Positions 21,712 to 31,292 are shown, counted from the stretch's first letter. The stretch is 64,000 nucleotides of DNA from Selenomonas sp. AB3002 (GCF_000702545.1 NZ_JNIO01000002.1:62001-126000); one strand, 5' to 3'. The notes: generated by a model not told the origin, from the sequence alone. Numbers and translations are program-made.

Positions 21712-22491
21712 TTATTCCGTGATGAGAATAGGCTCTATGCCCATGGTCTTGTTGGTCTTATCGTCAATCTCCACTATCACTGCAGAAAAAACCTGGGGCC
21801 CCTGGTCCTCCACCTCAAAGCGCACGGGGAGCCCTGTGGTGAACTTGTAGATGATCTTGTCCGTCTTGACACCCAGCACGGAGTTCCAGGGACCAACCAT
21901 GCCAAGGTCAGTGATATAAGCAGTGCCCTGGGGCAATATCCTGGCATCGGCGGTCTGGATATGGGTATGGGTGCCCACCACTCCGTTCACCTTGCCGTCC
22001 AGGTACCAGCCCATGGCCATCTTCTCCGAGGTAGTCTCAGCATGGAAATCCAGGAAGATGATGTCGCACTGGCCTGACATTTCCTTCAGCAGTTCATCCA
22101 CTTTCTGGAAAGGGCAGTCAAGAGCAGGCATGAAGGACCGCCCTGAAAGATTCATGACCCCGATGGTCTTGGCCTTGAAGGGGTAAAGGCAATAGCCCTT
22201 GCCCGGAGCACCCTCGGGATAGTTGGCAGGGCGGATGAGGAAGGGCTCGCTGTCGATAAACTCCAGCACATCCTTCTTGTCCCAGACATGATTGCCGGTG
22301 GTGACAATATCCGCCCCGCCACTGTAAAGCTCGTCCAGGGAAGTGCGGGTAAGGCCCTTGCCGGAGGCGGAATTTTCCCCATTTACAATGACCACATCTA
22401 CACTTTTTTCCTTGCGCAGCTTCTGCACATATTCACGGAACGCCCGGCGGCCCGGCCGGCCGATGACATCCCCCACTAACATGACTCGCAA
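21712..22491 (-). CDS. ymdB: YmdB-type metallophosphoesterase (2',3'-cyclic nucleotide phosphodiesterase family)
   Basis: YmdB-type enzymes are dinuclear metallophosphodiesterases that control biofilm and motility choices in Bacillus. I set the start at TTG 22491 (product MRVMLVGDVIGRPGRRA), seven bases after AAGGAG, giving 259 residues. Upstream in-frame codons lie inside the preceding gene and look like a shadow. Metal-ligand motifs are visible: GDVIGRPG, NGENSASGKG, TTGNHVWDKKD, DFHAETTSEK and GTHTHIQTAD. It follows the 186-residue unknown gene after rny and precedes spoVS. Confidence 0.93.
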   Translation of the reverse strand: MRVMLVGDVIGRPGRRAFREYVQKLRKEKSVDVVIVNGENSASGKGLTRTSLDELYSGGADIVTTGNHVWDKKDVLEFIDSEPFLIRPANYPEGAPGKGYCLYPFKAKTIGVMNLSGRSFMPALDCPFQKVDELLKEMSGQCDIIFLDFHAETTSEKMAMGWYLDGKVNGVVGTHTHIQTADARILPQGTAYITDLGMVGPWNSVLGVKTDKIIYKFTTGLPVRFEVEDQGPQVFSAVIVEIDDKTNKTMGIEPILITE

Positions 22492-22507
22492 ATTCTTTCT
22501 CCTTAAA

Positions 22508-23068
22508 CTACCTGTTATACACCACCACCCGGTCATTTTCCCGGACGGCAGCCATGCGCTCCTTGATGATGATATCCGGGGCCTGATCCAGCAGCTGGTC
22601 CAAAAGCTCGCTGTGCATAGCGGCAAAGTCCGGCTCCAGATTAGCTTCCGTATGGCTGTCCACCAGCAGGCTCTCACCGAATCTGTCCAGCATGAGCTCT
22701 GCCATGACCTCCAGTTCTCCCCGGGACAGGTCTATGAGATTCCTGGACACATGGATAAGCAGGGTGTCTCCCTGCTCCTCTGACTCTACCGAAGACCAGA
22801 CATACACGCCTTCCTCAATATCATGATAGGCATCCAGGCTTTCCTGCAGGAAACTTGCAAATTTATCCACTTCCCTGCCCGGAGGAAGGGGCTGTTTCAC
22901 CATGAAGGTGAGTTCCAGCCTGTCCCTCCCGGGGTCATAAGTGACCGCCGCAATCTCGGGATAGCAGACCAGGAGCGAGCCTAAAAGCTGGACTCCTATC
23001 TGCATCTGGTTCTGTCGGGGGTTCCTGCCCTTGTCCTCCTGCTTGAAAAACTGCTTAAATCCAAACAT
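22508..23068 (-). CDS. Conserved hypothetical protein between rny and ymdB
   Basis: I do not recognise this family. From the ATG at 23068 (MFGFKQFFKQEDKGR) it has 186 residues, no signal peptide and no membrane segment. It is acidic, with a mixed alpha/beta pattern: MQIGVQLLGSLLVCYPEIAAVTYD, then a strand-rich stretch with LLIHVSRNLIDLSRGELEVM, then helices ending IIIKERMAAVRENDRVVVYNR. It sits between the RNase Y terminator hairpin and the ymdB-type gene, so it may share their function, but nothing in it shows an active site. Confidence 0.75.
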   Translation of the reverse strand: MFGFKQFFKQEDKGRNPRQNQMQIGVQLLGSLLVCYPEIAAVTYDPGRDRLELTFMVKQPLPPGREVDKFASFLQESLDAYHDIEEGVYVWSSVESEEQGDTLLIHVSRNLIDLSRGELEVMAELMLDRFGESLLVDSHTEANLEPDFAAMHSELLDQLLDQAPDIIIKERMAAVRENDRVVVYNR

Positions 23069-23093
23069 GAGCCTCACTCCCTTCTCCAAAAGC

Positions 23094-23135
23094 AAAAGGA
23101 GGGCGCCGAAGAAAAATCTCTTGCACCCTCCTTTT
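23094..23135 (-). terminator. Hairpin after rny
   Basis: The arms AAAAGGAGGGTGC and GCGCCCTCCTTTT pair on the minus strand directly after the rny stop and are followed by GC, not a U-run beyond the stem. It overlaps the region before the next gene and may give partial termination or processing between rny and its downstream genes. Confidence 0.6.
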
Positions 23136-23151
23136 ATGATTTACTGAATTC

Positions 23152-24717
23152 TTACTTGGCGTAATCCACCACGCGGGTCTCGCGGATGACCGTAGCCTTG
23201 ATCTGGCCAGGATACTCAAGCTCATCTTCAATGCGCTTGACGATATTGTGAGCCAGAGCTGCAGCCTCGGCATCATCCACCTTGTCCGGCTTCACCATGA
23301 CGCGGATCTCGCGGCCTGCCTGGATGGCGAAGCAGCGCTCCACGCCCTCGAAGGACTCGGCGATTTCCTCCAGGCTCTTGAGGCGCTTAAGGTAAGACTC
23401 AAGGCTCTCACGGCGGGCACCGGGACGGGCAGCGGACACGGCGTCAGCTGCTGCCACCAGCACGGATTCCACGCAGGTAGGCTCACAATCACCGTGATGG
23501 GAAGCCACGGCGTTGATGATATCCTTGGACTCGCGGAACTTGCGGGCAAGGTCTGCACCGATGGCGGTATGGGAACCCTCCACCTCGTGGTCAATGGCCT
23601 TGCCGATGTCGTGGAGGAGACCTCCCCGCTTGGCCAGCATTACGTCACAGCCCAGCTCTGCCGCCATGACACCAGCCAGATGAGAAACCTCGATGGAGTG
23701 ATTCAGCACGTTCTGGCCATAGCTGGTGCGGTAGCGCAGACGGCCCAGGAGCTTCACCAGCTCCGGATGGATGCCGTGGACACCAGTATCGAAGGTGGCC
23801 TGCTCGCCGGCCTCCTTGATGCGCTGGTCAACCTCCCGCTTGGCCTTCTCCACCATTTCCTCGATGCGGGCAGGGTGGATGCGGCCGTCCTGGATGAGCT
23901 TCTCCAAAGCAATGCGTGCAATCTCCCTGCGCACCGGGTCAAAGCCGGAAAGAATCACAGCCTCGGGCGTATCATCAATGATGAGGTCAATGCCCGTCAT
24001 GGTCTCCAGGGTGCGGATATTGCGACCCTCGCGGCCAATGATGCGGCCTTTCATTTCATCGTTAGGCAGAGCCACTACCGAAACAGTAGTCTCAGCCACG
24101 TGGTCTGCAGCGCAGCGCTGGATAGCAGTGGAAAGGATTTCGCGTGCCTTCTTGTCTGCTTCATCCCGAGTCTGCTGCTCGTATTCCTTGATTTTCATGG
24201 CCTTCTCGTGCTGGAGCTCTTCCTCCGTCTCGGCCATGATCATGGTGCGGGCTTCCTCAGTTGTCAGGCTTGAGATACGCTCAAGCTCCGCTTTCTGCTG
24301 GGCATGGAGTTCATCAACCGCCGCCTGGGTCTTGTCCAGCCGCTCTTCCTTGCGGGACAGAGTGCTTTCCTTCTTCTCCAGGGACTCCAGCTTCCTGTCC
24401 AGATTCTCTTCCTTCTGGACAATCCGCCGCTCCTGGCGCTGGATTTCACTCCTGCGCTCCTTGGTGTCACGGTCAAGTTCCTGACGCTGGCGATGTATCT
24501 CTTCTTTGGCCTCAAGCAAAGCTTCTTTCTTCTTGGTCTCTCCCTGCTGCCTGGCTTCTGCCACTATGCGCTGGGCTTCTGTCTCTGCCGAGCCAATCTG
24601 TGCTTCTGCGGTGCGTTTGCGAGCCGTATAGCCTGCGGCTGCGCCGATAACTAGTGCAACTATTACCGCTAATATTACTGTAACGATAATACTCACCCCC
24701 CTTTTCTTTTTTTTCAT
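23152..24717 (-). CDS. rny: Ribonuclease Y
   Basis: RNase Y is the membrane-anchored endoribonuclease that starts mRNA decay in many Firmicutes. The 521-residue protein shows the full architecture: an N-terminal TM helix (residues about 8-30), a long charged coiled coil (about 38-200), a KH domain with [15 protein letters not shown], and an HD domain with [13 protein letters not shown]. It is first in a cluster with ymdB and spoVS and has a strong promoter at 24761-24789. Confidence 0.98.
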   Translation of the reverse strand: MKKKKRGVSIIVTVILAVIVALVIGAAAGYTARKRTAEAQIGSAETEAQRIVAEARQQGETKKKEALLEAKEEIHRQRQELDRDTKERRSEIQRQERRIVQKEENLDRKLESLEKKESTLSRKEERLDKTQAAVDELHAQQKAELERISSLTTEEARTMIMAETEEELQHEKAMKIKEYEQQTRDEADKKAREILSTAIQRCAADHVAETTVSVVALPNDEMKGRIIGREGRNIRTLETMTGIDLIIDDTPEAVILSGFDPVRREIARIALEKLIQDGRIHPARIEEMVEKAKREVDQRIKEAGEQATFDTGVHGIHPELVKLLGRLRYRTSYGQNVLNHSIEVSHLAGVMAAELGCDVMLAKRGGLLHDIGKAIDHEVEGSHTAIGADLARKFRESKDIINAVASHHGDCEPTCVESVLVAAADAVSAARPGARRESLESYLKRLKSLEEIAESFEGVERCFAIQAGREIRVMVKPDKVDDAEAAALAHNIVKRIEDELEYPGQIKATVIRETRVVDYAK

Positions 24718-24760
24718 GCTTTAATTTTCATCTGTGTGTATGGCACACCCATACGTATAT

Positions 24761-24789
24761 ATTCTAATGTTTTTCCCTGTCTCTGTCAA
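24761..24789 (-). promoter_or_regulatory. Sigma-A-type promoter of rny
   Basis: On the minus strand, -35 TTGACA (24784-24789) and -10 TAGAAT (24761-24766) are 17 bases apart and read into rny 44 bases downstream. Confidence 0.75.
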
Positions 24790-24931
24790 GGAAACATACC
24801 GTCTGCGAGTCTTAGAAAACACTATGTGAATTTCATTTAATGCTCGCTGATGGGTGGCAAAAATTCCCGCTTTGCGGTACAATGTAACATGTTTGGATTT
24901 GGTTGACTTATGTAATTTGGAGGAACACAAT

Positions 24932-25222
24932 ATGCTCAAATGCAGCAAATGCGGCAAAACCTTAGAGGATAAAGATGCTCTGGTGCACAAGGACCCCGAG
25001 GGCAACCAGCACATCATCTGCCACGACTGCTTCAAGGAGGCAACCGGCGTTGACTACCAGACCTTTGCCTTCCGCAAGGAAAACGCCAAGCAGACCTTCT
25101 TTGCAGTGCTCTTCTGCCTGGCGGCCACCATCTACGCCTTTATGGAAAAAGGCCCCCTGTACGGAGGCCTGGGCATTATCCTTACCATTTTAGTCTACAT
25201 TTTCGCCAGCAAGGCAAAATAA
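24932..25222 (+). CDS. Small zinc-ribbon membrane protein
   Basis: From the ATG at 24932, eight bases after GGAGG, the product has 96 residues. It starts with a zinc-ribbon-like region: CSKCGKTL and CHDCFKEA provide two CxxC pairs. Two hydrophobic helices follow (about FFAVLFCLAATIYAF and YGGLGIILTILVYIF), so the ribbon is probably cytoplasmic and membrane-anchored. A possible promoter, TGGCAA-17-TACAAT, lies about 55 bases upstream. The function is unknown. It converges with the nucleoside kinase gene, whose stop is adjacent. Confidence 0.8.
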   Translation: MLKCSKCGKTLEDKDALVHKDPEGNQHIICHDCFKEATGVDYQTFAFRKENAKQTFFAVLFCLAATIYAFMEKGPLYGGLGIILTILVYIFASKAK

Positions 25223-26263
25223 TCACAGGGAAAGTATCCGGCGCACCGCTTCGGGCTTAAGGTCAAAGCGGGCACAGAGCTCCGCCTCTCCCATGCCCCC
25301 CTTGTAAAGACGGCGTATGATGTCATCCCGGGCCATGAGAAGGCCTTCTATGAACCCCTTCTCGTAAGCCCCCTTGCCTTCCGCCTTTTCCTGGGGGGTA
25401 AGCTGGGACATGCGGCGGGCCAGGGAATTCAGGAGAGGCGAATCTCCCAGTGTCACATCGGGCTTCTTCCAGAGGGCTTCCCTGTCCACCATCTTCACCT
25501 TGGGGGTGCGCTTCAGCAGGCGGTAGTCCCCGTCAGGCAGCATCTGCCAGGTTTCATCGGCAGGCCAGGAGTCATTCAGGACCCGCTCCACATTCACCCT
25601 GTCGCTCTGCTGATAGAACCTCTCCGCTTCCTGCCGGGACTTGCCTCCCTGCACCTTGCGGCTGACCAGGCGCTCCTTCAGGTCCTCGGCCCTGGCCTCA
25701 ATGAAAACCGTATAATCCGCATATTCACGCAGCTCCTGCCAGCCGCCGTTGCCCAAAAGCAGCCAGTTGCCCTCCAGGAGCACGATGTCCTGACGGACGG
25801 TGATGACATCCTCTATGACGTCGTGAATACTGCGGTCGTAGACTGGCCAGCGGATGTTTTCCGTCCGCACCTGGGCCAGTTTTTCTTTTAGATGCTCCAG
25901 ATTGAAAGTCTCCGGCGCCCCCTTGATGGCGGTCATGGGTACCATCCTGCCCTCCCGCTCTGTCTTGTGGGTGCGCAGGTAAGCTGCGGTGTGGTGAAAG
26001 CCGTCCAGTCCCAGCGCCTGCAGGGACACCAGCCCCTCCACTGATTGGGACAGCTTCTCCAACAGCAGGCAGAGGGTGGACTTTCCTGTGCCCGGCGGAG
26101 CTGCCAGAAGAACTATCAGCCTTCTTCCCACCGCTTTCTGTTTTCTCGACATCTGCCTCAGGAAAGGCAGGAAAAGCTCTTGTATGGCAGCCTCATTATA
26201 CTGCACTTTATGAGCCAGGCCGTTGATCATGAAGCGGCAGCTGCGCCACTGTTTCTCTTTCAT
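25223..26263 (-). CDS. Nucleoside/nucleotide kinase family protein (uridine kinase/PRK-like P-loop)
   Basis: From the ATG at 26263 (MKEKQWRSCRFMINGLAHKV), which follows AAGGAGG, the product has 346 residues. A Walker A motif APPGTGKSTLC lies at about residues 60-70, followed by LGLDGFHH, the motif of the phosphoribulokinase/uridine kinase/pantothenate kinase group, and VLLEGNWLLL (Walker B region). The about 60-residue C-terminal extension after the kinase fold ends in a helix-turn-helix-like stretch (GEAELCARFDLKPEAVRRILSL). Similar proteins have been annotated as fructoside or nucleoside kinases; the substrate cannot be assigned. Confidence 0.8.
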   Translation of the reverse strand: MKEKQWRSCRFMINGLAHKVQYNEAAIQELFLPFLRQMSRKQKAVGRRLIVLLAAPPGTGKSTLCLLLEKLSQSVEGLVSLQALGLDGFHHTAAYLRTHKTEREGRMVPMTAIKGAPETFNLEHLKEKLAQVRTENIRWPVYDRSIHDVIEDVITVRQDIVLLEGNWLLLGNGGWQELREYADYTVFIEARAEDLKERLVSRKVQGGKSRQEAERFYQQSDRVNVERVLNDSWPADETWQMLPDGDYRLLKRTPKVKMVDREALWKKPDVTLGDSPLLNSLARRMSQLTPQEKAEGKGAYEKGFIEGLLMARDDIIRRLYKGGMGEAELCARFDLKPEAVRRILSL

Positions 26264-26394
26264 ATTCCAGCCTCCTTGGTCGCAATTCAACTTATTCCAG
26301 CCGTTTTTTTCTTATTTCTCATTGTACTATAATCCAGCTTCTATTGCCAGCTTTCCTTTCAAGGAGTATCATGGTAGACAAGGAGGGATTTACT

Positions 26395-27480
26395 TTGAAC
26401 AAGAAAACACTAAAAACAAAAATCGCAGCAGCCTGCCTGGCAGGCACCCTCGCCGCAGGCTTCCAGGGAGCTATGCTTCCGGCCTCAGCAGAAGCTTTGT
26501 CCACCGGCTCCGTCATTGGAGCTGTCATCGGAGGAGCAGCAGCTGCTTCCCAGGCCAACAGTTACATCAAGTATTACAACAACACCGAGCAGGGACGCCA
26601 GGAATACTTCCAGGGCATGAAGCAGCAGTACGGTGTGAACAACGATTCTTACCTCAATGAACGCCTGTCAGGTATTATGACCAACCTCACCAAAGCCATC
26701 GGCTCAGTTGACTCCACAGTTTACGATAAGCCCTATAATTACTTCATCAACAATGACCAGAGCTTCAACGCTTTCTGTGCCATGGGCCACAACATGAGCG
26801 TCAACAGCGGCCTCTTCAACGTCATCACCAATGACGATGAAATCGCCGTGGTGCTGGGCCACGAAATGGGCCACGGCCAGAAAGACCATCCCGCCAAAGG
26901 CATCAAGCGCTCCATTCTCCCCCAGATCCTGGCCAGCGCTACCAATAACATCCTGGGAGACATCCTGGCCAACACCTGGAACAACCAGGGCATCACCAAG
27001 CCCATGGAATGGGAAGCAGACAACCTGGCCTTTGAGTACATGACCCACTCCCCCTACAACCCTGGTGCCTGCGCCGCCGTCTGGCAGCGGGTCATCGACA
27101 AGGGAGGCGACAACAAGAACAGAAGCTTCGCCCGCTTCATGGCTGGCGGTTCCGACCACCCCTCCCATTCCTCCCGCCGGGACAATTACGCCAAGAAACT
27201 CACTGAATACAGCCACAAGCACGTCACCGTGCAGGACGGCAAGGTGCAGGTCAACGGCAAGGACTTTGTCGTTCCCGCCGCTGGTGCCGGCATGAGCGGC
27301 GCCGAACGTTCCTACTTCGTAGCAGGCAACCTCGCTGCCGCCTTCCATAACGGCCACAACAAATCTGCCGCTGCCGTAAACGGCGATGTAGTCATGCTGG
27401 GCGCACAGCCCATCATGCAGTGCCTGAATGGGGACGAAAGCGCCCAGGCCCTGGCAGACAGGCTCAATGCCATCAAATAA
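26395..27480 (+). CDS. Secreted M48-family metalloprotease
   Basis: M48 proteases are zinc metallopeptidases, often periplasmic quality-control enzymes (BepA/LoiP-like). Start chosen at TTG 26395, eight bases after AAGGAGG, giving 361 residues with a signal peptide (MNKKTLKTKIAAACLAG, cleavage near PASA-EA). The zinc motif HEMGH is present in VVLGHEMGHGQKDHPAKG, and the third ligand is probably in EWEADNLAFEYM. A glycine-rich segment follows the signal peptide. The next gene starts 18 bases downstream, so the two may form an operon. Confidence 0.9.
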   Translation: MNKKTLKTKIAAACLAGTLAAGFQGAMLPASAEALSTGSVIGAVIGGAAAASQANSYIKYYNNTEQGRQEYFQGMKQQYGVNNDSYLNERLSGIMTNLTKAIGSVDSTVYDKPYNYFINNDQSFNAFCAMGHNMSVNSGLFNVITNDDEIAVVLGHEMGHGQKDHPAKGIKRSILPQILASATNNILGDILANTWNNQGITKPMEWEADNLAFEYMTHSPYNPGACAAVWQRVIDKGGDNKNRSFARFMAGGSDHPSHSSRRDNYAKKLTEYSHKHVTVQDGKVQVNGKDFVVPAAGAGMSGAERSYFVAGNLAAAFHNGHNKSAAAVNGDVVMLGAQPIMQCLNGDESAQALADRLNAIK

Positions 27481-27498
27481 CAACTAAGGAGCATTACC

Positions 27499-28557
27499 AT
27501 GCGTATCCGCGCCTATCGAACCTCCATCATCCTGGGATTTGTGTCTGCTCTGCTGATTTCCGCCTTCTGGTACACCCAGCAGCTGGCCTTCATCATCTTC
27601 CTTTCCCTGCTGCTGAACCTGCTGCTGAATCCCCTGGTGGACAAGCTAAGCAGGAAACTCCCCCGGGGGCTGGCGGCAGGACTGGTAATGTTCTTCTTCC
27701 TGCTGGCGGGGACAGCAATCCTAACCCTGGTATCCAGCAATTTCCTGCCAACCTTCACCCGCTTCATACGCGAGTTTCCCCATATAGCAGCAAAACTGCA
27801 GGATACCTGGATCGTATACGGCCCTTCCTTCCTAAAGGATGAGCTGGACACCCTCTGGGAAAGCCTGCGGGATGCCAGCCTTGACGCCCTGAAGGGCTCC
27901 ATGACCCTGATGTTCTCCGCCTTCAGCAAGTTCATCGACATGGTCATCATCTTCTTTGTGACCTTCTACCTGCTGAAGGACGGGGAAAAGATCAAAAGCT
28001 ATCTGGCGGGACTTTTTCCCCATCAGGACAACAAGCGTGTCATGAGGCTCTTCAACAATATCCTGGGAGCCCTGCGCATCTACATCTGCGGGCAGATGGC
28101 CATCTGCTGCATTACAGCCACCGTGGTGTTTTTGTACTTCACTATCAGGAACCTGCCCTATGCCTCTGTCTTTGCAGTAGTTTCCGGCGTGGCGGAATTC
28201 ATACCCGTGCTGGGGCCCACCGTGGCCTCCGCCTTCGGCGTGCTGCTCACCGCCACCACCAGTCCCCTGACAGCCCTGCAAACGGCAGGCTTCTATCTGG
28301 TGCTCACCCAGGTCAACCACAATCTGGTGATGCCCAATATCATCGGCAAGACCCTGAACCTGCACCCCATCGCCATCATCCTTGGCGTAGTGCTGGGAGG
28401 AGAGCTCCTGGGCGCTGCCGGTATGTTCCTGGCTGTGCCCATCATCGTCATCTGCAAGCTGGTCATCGCAGACATCTACCTGGCCCGGCAGCAGGACATG
28501 GAAAAAATGAAGACCTCCCGCTGGCTCTCCAAGCCAACAGAGGAAGACAGACCATAA
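27499..28557 (+). CDS. AI-2E family transporter (YtvI/PerM-like)
   Basis: The AI-2E/PerM family comprises polytopic membrane proteins, some proposed to export signals or act as sodium-proton antiporters. The 352-residue protein has about seven to eight hydrophobic segments. It has the family stretches RNLPYASVFAVVSGVAEFIPVLGPTV and LVMPNIIGKTLNLHPIAIILGVVLGG near the C-terminus. It follows the M48 gene closely and ends in a bidirectional hairpin terminator. The substrate is unknown. Confidence 0.9.
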   Translation: MRIRAYRTSIILGFVSALLISAFWYTQQLAFIIFLSLLLNLLLNPLVDKLSRKLPRGLAAGLVMFFFLLAGTAILTLVSSNFLPTFTRFIREFPHIAAKLQDTWIVYGPSFLKDELDTLWESLRDASLDALKGSMTLMFSAFSKFIDMVIIFFVTFYLLKDGEKIKSYLAGLFPHQDNKRVMRLFNNILGALRIYICGQMAICCITATVVFLYFTIRNLPYASVFAVVSGVAEFIPVLGPTVASAFGVLLTATTSPLTALQTAGFYLVLTQVNHNLVMPNIIGKTLNLHPIAIILGVVLGGELLGAAGMFLAVPIIVICKLVIADIYLARQQDMEKMKTSRWLSKPTEEDRP

Positions 28558-28560
28558 GAA

Positions 28561-28609
28561 AAAAGCTGTGAAGCAATTGGATCTGAGCATCCATCGCTTC
28601 ACAGCTTTT
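28561..28609. terminator. Bidirectional terminator between the AI-2E transporter and desulfoferrodoxin genes
   Basis: The 14-base arms AAAAGCTGTGAAGC and GCTTCACAGCTTTT flank a 21-base loop, with an A-run on one side and TTTTATTT on the other. It lies between two convergent genes and can serve both. Confidence 0.8.
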
Positions 28610-28630
28610 ATTTATGCCGTCTGCCTATTT

Positions 28631-29017
28631 TCAGAGTTCAGCCTTCCACAAGCCATGCAGGTTGCAGTATTCAAACACCGCCACAGGCTTGTCTCCCTCG
28701 GCCAGTCTGAACACCGCCTCAGGCTTGTCCTCAGACGTCAGCTTGCACATCAGGCCGCCTTTTTCCGTCTGCACATGAATCCACTCAATCAGGTGCTCAG
28801 GCGTCATGGGATGAGACACCGATCCTACCGCCACCTTCAGAGTCCCTGTCCCGGCATCGAATTCAGCCACCGGTACATGCTTTTCCTGGGCCGCATCGGT
28901 GGTATTGGCGGTGAGCTCCGCCATGGCCTCTCCGCAGCACATCATGGTCCCCTTGCCCTCATTGATCAGTCCCACCAGATTGCCGCAACGGCTGCAACGG
29001 AAAAATCTGCTTGCCAT
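28631..29017 (-). CDS. dfx: Desulfoferrodoxin (superoxide reductase)
   Basis: This class I superoxide reductase reduces superoxide to peroxide in anaerobes. I choose the ATG at 29017 after GGAGGGAGAG, giving 128 residues. The N-terminal desulforedoxin-type iron centre has CSRCGNLV and the adjacent CC pair in MMCCGEAM. The catalytic iron site is formed by EKHVPV, SVSHPMTPEHLIEWI and CNLHGLW, all intact. It has its own promoter and a terminator shared with the convergent gene. Confidence 0.97.
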   Translation of the reverse strand: MASRFFRCSRCGNLVGLINEGKGTMMCCGEAMAELTANTTDAAQEKHVPVAEFDAGTGTLKVAVGSVSHPMTPEHLIEWIHVQTEKGGLMCKLTSEDKPEAVFRLAEGDKPVAVFEYCNLHGLWKAEL

Positions 29018-29061
29018 AACTCTCCCTCCGTATTCACAACACACAGAAAATTCATACCTCC

Positions 29062-29090
29062 ATTGTACCTAAAACCCAGGTGAAACACAA
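29062..29090 (-). promoter_or_regulatory. Putative promoter of dfx
   Basis: On the minus strand -35 TTGTGT (29085-29090) and -10 TACAAT (29062-29067) are 17 bases apart, 45 bases before the dfx start. Confidence 0.6.
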
Positions 29091-29104
29091 GTAAAACGTA
29101 CCCG

Positions 29105-29160
29105 AGGGACGAAATTCCCCCGGGCAACGTTTGCATGTTGCTATTTAGAATATCGTCCCT
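29105..29160. repeat. Imperfect palindrome upstream of dfx
   Basis: Outer arms AGGGACGA (29105-29112) and TCGTCCCT (29153-29160) are perfectly complementary, with a nested stem GCAAC/GTTGC. It lies just upstream of the dfx promoter, in a 283-base gap. The rest of the gap, up to the htpG terminator, contains ATGAC-10-GTCAT (about 29237-29257) and no gene I can support. Confidence 0.5.
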
Positions 29161-29284
29161 TACATTTTCCCAAAACTTCTCGTTATCATTTCGTTACCCG
29201 CCCCCTCTTTCCCTGCCTGGCTGAAATATTTTCAAATGACATTTGATAACGTCATTATTCAAGTTTTGTCGACTGGCACAAAAA

Positions 29285-29309
29285 AGCCTTCCCCTTTGAG
29301 GGGAAGGCT
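29285..29309 (-). terminator. Terminator of htpG
   Basis: The arms AGCCTTCCCC and GGGGAAGGCT are perfectly complementary with a 5-base loop, and on the minus strand a T6 run follows immediately. Confidence 0.9.
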
Positions 29310-29327
29310 ATAATACTTTTTCTATAC

Positions 29328-31292
29328 TTACTGAGCCATCAGCTTGGCTAGCTTGCCAGCGAACTCCACGGGGTTCTCGGGCAGGATGCCCTCGATGAGC
29401 AGGGCCTGGGTGTAGAGCAGGTCGCAGTAGTCCTTGAAGTCCTCCGTATCCTTGCCTGCAGCATGGAGGCTCTGGAGACGGGTGAAGAGCTCATGTTTCG
29501 GGTTGATCTCCAGGATGCGGCGGGCCTTGAACATGGGGTTGTTCATGTCCGCAAAGGTCTGCTCCATGGAGAGAGACGGGCCGGCTTCATCTGCCACCAG
29601 GCACACGGCGCTGGACTTCAGGCGGCTGGAAACCTTCACATCAGCTACCTTGTCACCAAGGGTCTCCTTGATATCCTTCATCAGGTCATCATTGGACTTG
29701 GCGATTTCCTCAGTCTCCTTCTTGACCTCCTGGGACTCGGCATCATCCAGGTCAAGATCACCCTTGCTGATGGAGTGGAAGTCCTTGCTGTCATACTGAT
29801 GGATGGACTCGATGGCGAACTCATCCACGGGGTCCAGGAGGTAGAGCACCTCAATGCCCTTGTCACGCAAGAGCTCCATCTGCGGCAGATGCTCGATGGT
29901 CTCCTTATCGCGGGCAGTAGCATAGTAAATCTTCTTCTGGCTCTCAGGCATGCGCTCCACATACTCCTTGAGAGTCACCAGCTTGCCCTCCTTGGAGCTC
30001 ATGAAGAGCAGCAGGTCCTTCAGCTTGTCGATGGTGTCGCTGCCGCCATACATGCTGTTGTAGACGCCAATCTTCAGGGACTTGCCGTACTCGTTCCAGA
30101 ACTTCTCATAGTCCTCGCGATGCTTCTCCAGCTTCTTGCTGAGGGACTTAAGGATATTCTTCTCCAGAGCCTTGCCGATGGTCTTGAGCTCACGGCTCTG
30201 CTGCAAGAGCTCGCGGGAGATGTTCAGGGAAAGGTCGGGGGAATCCACCAGGCCCTTCATAAAGCGCAGGTAGTCAGGCAGCAGGTCCTTGCACTTGTCC
30301 ATGATGAACACGTGGCGGGAGTAGAGCTGCAGGCCCGGCTCATAGTCCGTGTGATAGAGGTTGAAGGGAGCCTTGGCGGGGATGCAGAGAAGGGCCGTGT
30401 ATTCCACAGTACCCTCAGCCTTGGTGTGGAACACCTCCATGGGGTTCTCCCACTCATGGAACTGATTCTTGAAGAACTCGTTGTAGTCCTCGTCCTTGAG
30501 CTCGCTCTTGCTCTTGGTCCAGAGGGGCTTCATGGAGTTCAGGGTGCGGATTTCCGTCTTTTTGATGGGCTCTGCATCCTTGATGGGCTCGCCCTTGTCG
30601 TCCTTGGGCTGCTCAGTCACCTCGAAGCTCATCTTGATGGGGTAGCGCACATAGTCGGAATACTTCTTCACCAGATTCTGGAGCTTGTAGTTCTCAGTGA
30701 AGTTCTCCTCAGCCTCATCACCGTAGAACTCCTTCTTCAAGGTGATGGTGATGGTGGTGCCGCGCTTCTCCTTGTCGCACTCCTCGATGGTGTAATTGCC
30801 ATCAGCAGTGGACTCCCAACGCCAGCCCTGAGTCTCGCCAGCCTTGCGGGTGATGATGGTGACTTTCTCTGCCACCATGAAAGCAGAGTAGAAGCCCACG
30901 CCGAACTGGCCGATAAGCTCCTTGTCGGTCAGCTCGGAGCCCTCGCCCTGGGCTTCCTTGGCCTTCTGGATCTGCTCCAGGAAAGCCTTGGTGCCGGACT
31001 GGGCAATGGTGCCGATATTGGTGATGACCTCTTCCTTGTTCATGCCCAGGCCATTGTCAGCAATGGTCAGGGTGTGGCTGTCTTTATCAGGAATGAGGAA
31101 GATCTCGTAATCCTCATCCCCTTCCAGCAGGTCGCGGTTGGTGAGGCTCTCGAAATGGAGCTTGTCAATGGCATCGGAAGCATTGGAAATCAGCTCCCGC
31201 AGGAAAATCTCATGGTTGGTATAGATGGAGTTGATCATCAAATCCAGGAGTTTCTTGGTTTCCGCTTGGAATTCATGGGTTTCTTTAGCCAT
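29328..31292 (-). CDS. htpG: Chaperone protein HtpG (Hsp90)
   Basis: HtpG is the bacterial Hsp90, an ATP-dependent dimeric chaperone in the cytoplasm. The 654-residue protein has the GHKL ATP-binding fold: ELISNASDAIDKL (asparagine for Mg), DNGLGM, and GQFGVGFYSAFMVA as the ATP lid. Middle domain (YSRHVFIMD, with NISRELLQQSREL) and C-terminal dimerisation domain follow. A CIRCE element in its leader indicates HrcA control. It is monocistronic, with its own promoter and terminator. Confidence 0.98.
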   Translation of the reverse strand: MAKETHEFQAETKKLLDLMINSIYTNHEIFLRELISNASDAIDKLHFESLTNRDLLEGDEDYEIFLIPDKDSHTLTIADNGLGMNKEEVITNIGTIAQSGTKAFLEQIQKAKEAQGEGSELTDKELIGQFGVGFYSAFMVAEKVTIITRKAGETQGWRWESTADGNYTIEECDKEKRGTTITITLKKEFYGDEAEENFTENYKLQNLVKKYSDYVRYPIKMSFEVTEQPKDDKGEPIKDAEPIKKTEIRTLNSMKPLWTKSKSELKDEDYNEFFKNQFHEWENPMEVFHTKAEGTVEYTALLCIPAKAPFNLYHTDYEPGLQLYSRHVFIMDKCKDLLPDYLRFMKGLVDSPDLSLNISRELLQQSRELKTIGKALEKNILKSLSKKLEKHREDYEKFWNEYGKSLKIGVYNSMYGGSDTIDKLKDLLLFMSSKEGKLVTLKEYVERMPESQKKIYYATARDKETIEHLPQMELLRDKGIEVLYLLDPVDEFAIESIHQYDSKDFHSISKGDLDLDDAESQEVKKETEEIAKSNDDLMKDIKETLGDKVADVKVSSRLKSSAVCLVADEAGPSLSMEQTFADMNNPMFKARRILEINPKHELFTRLQSLHAAGKDTEDFKDYCDLLYTQALLIEGILPENPVEFAGKLAKLMAQ

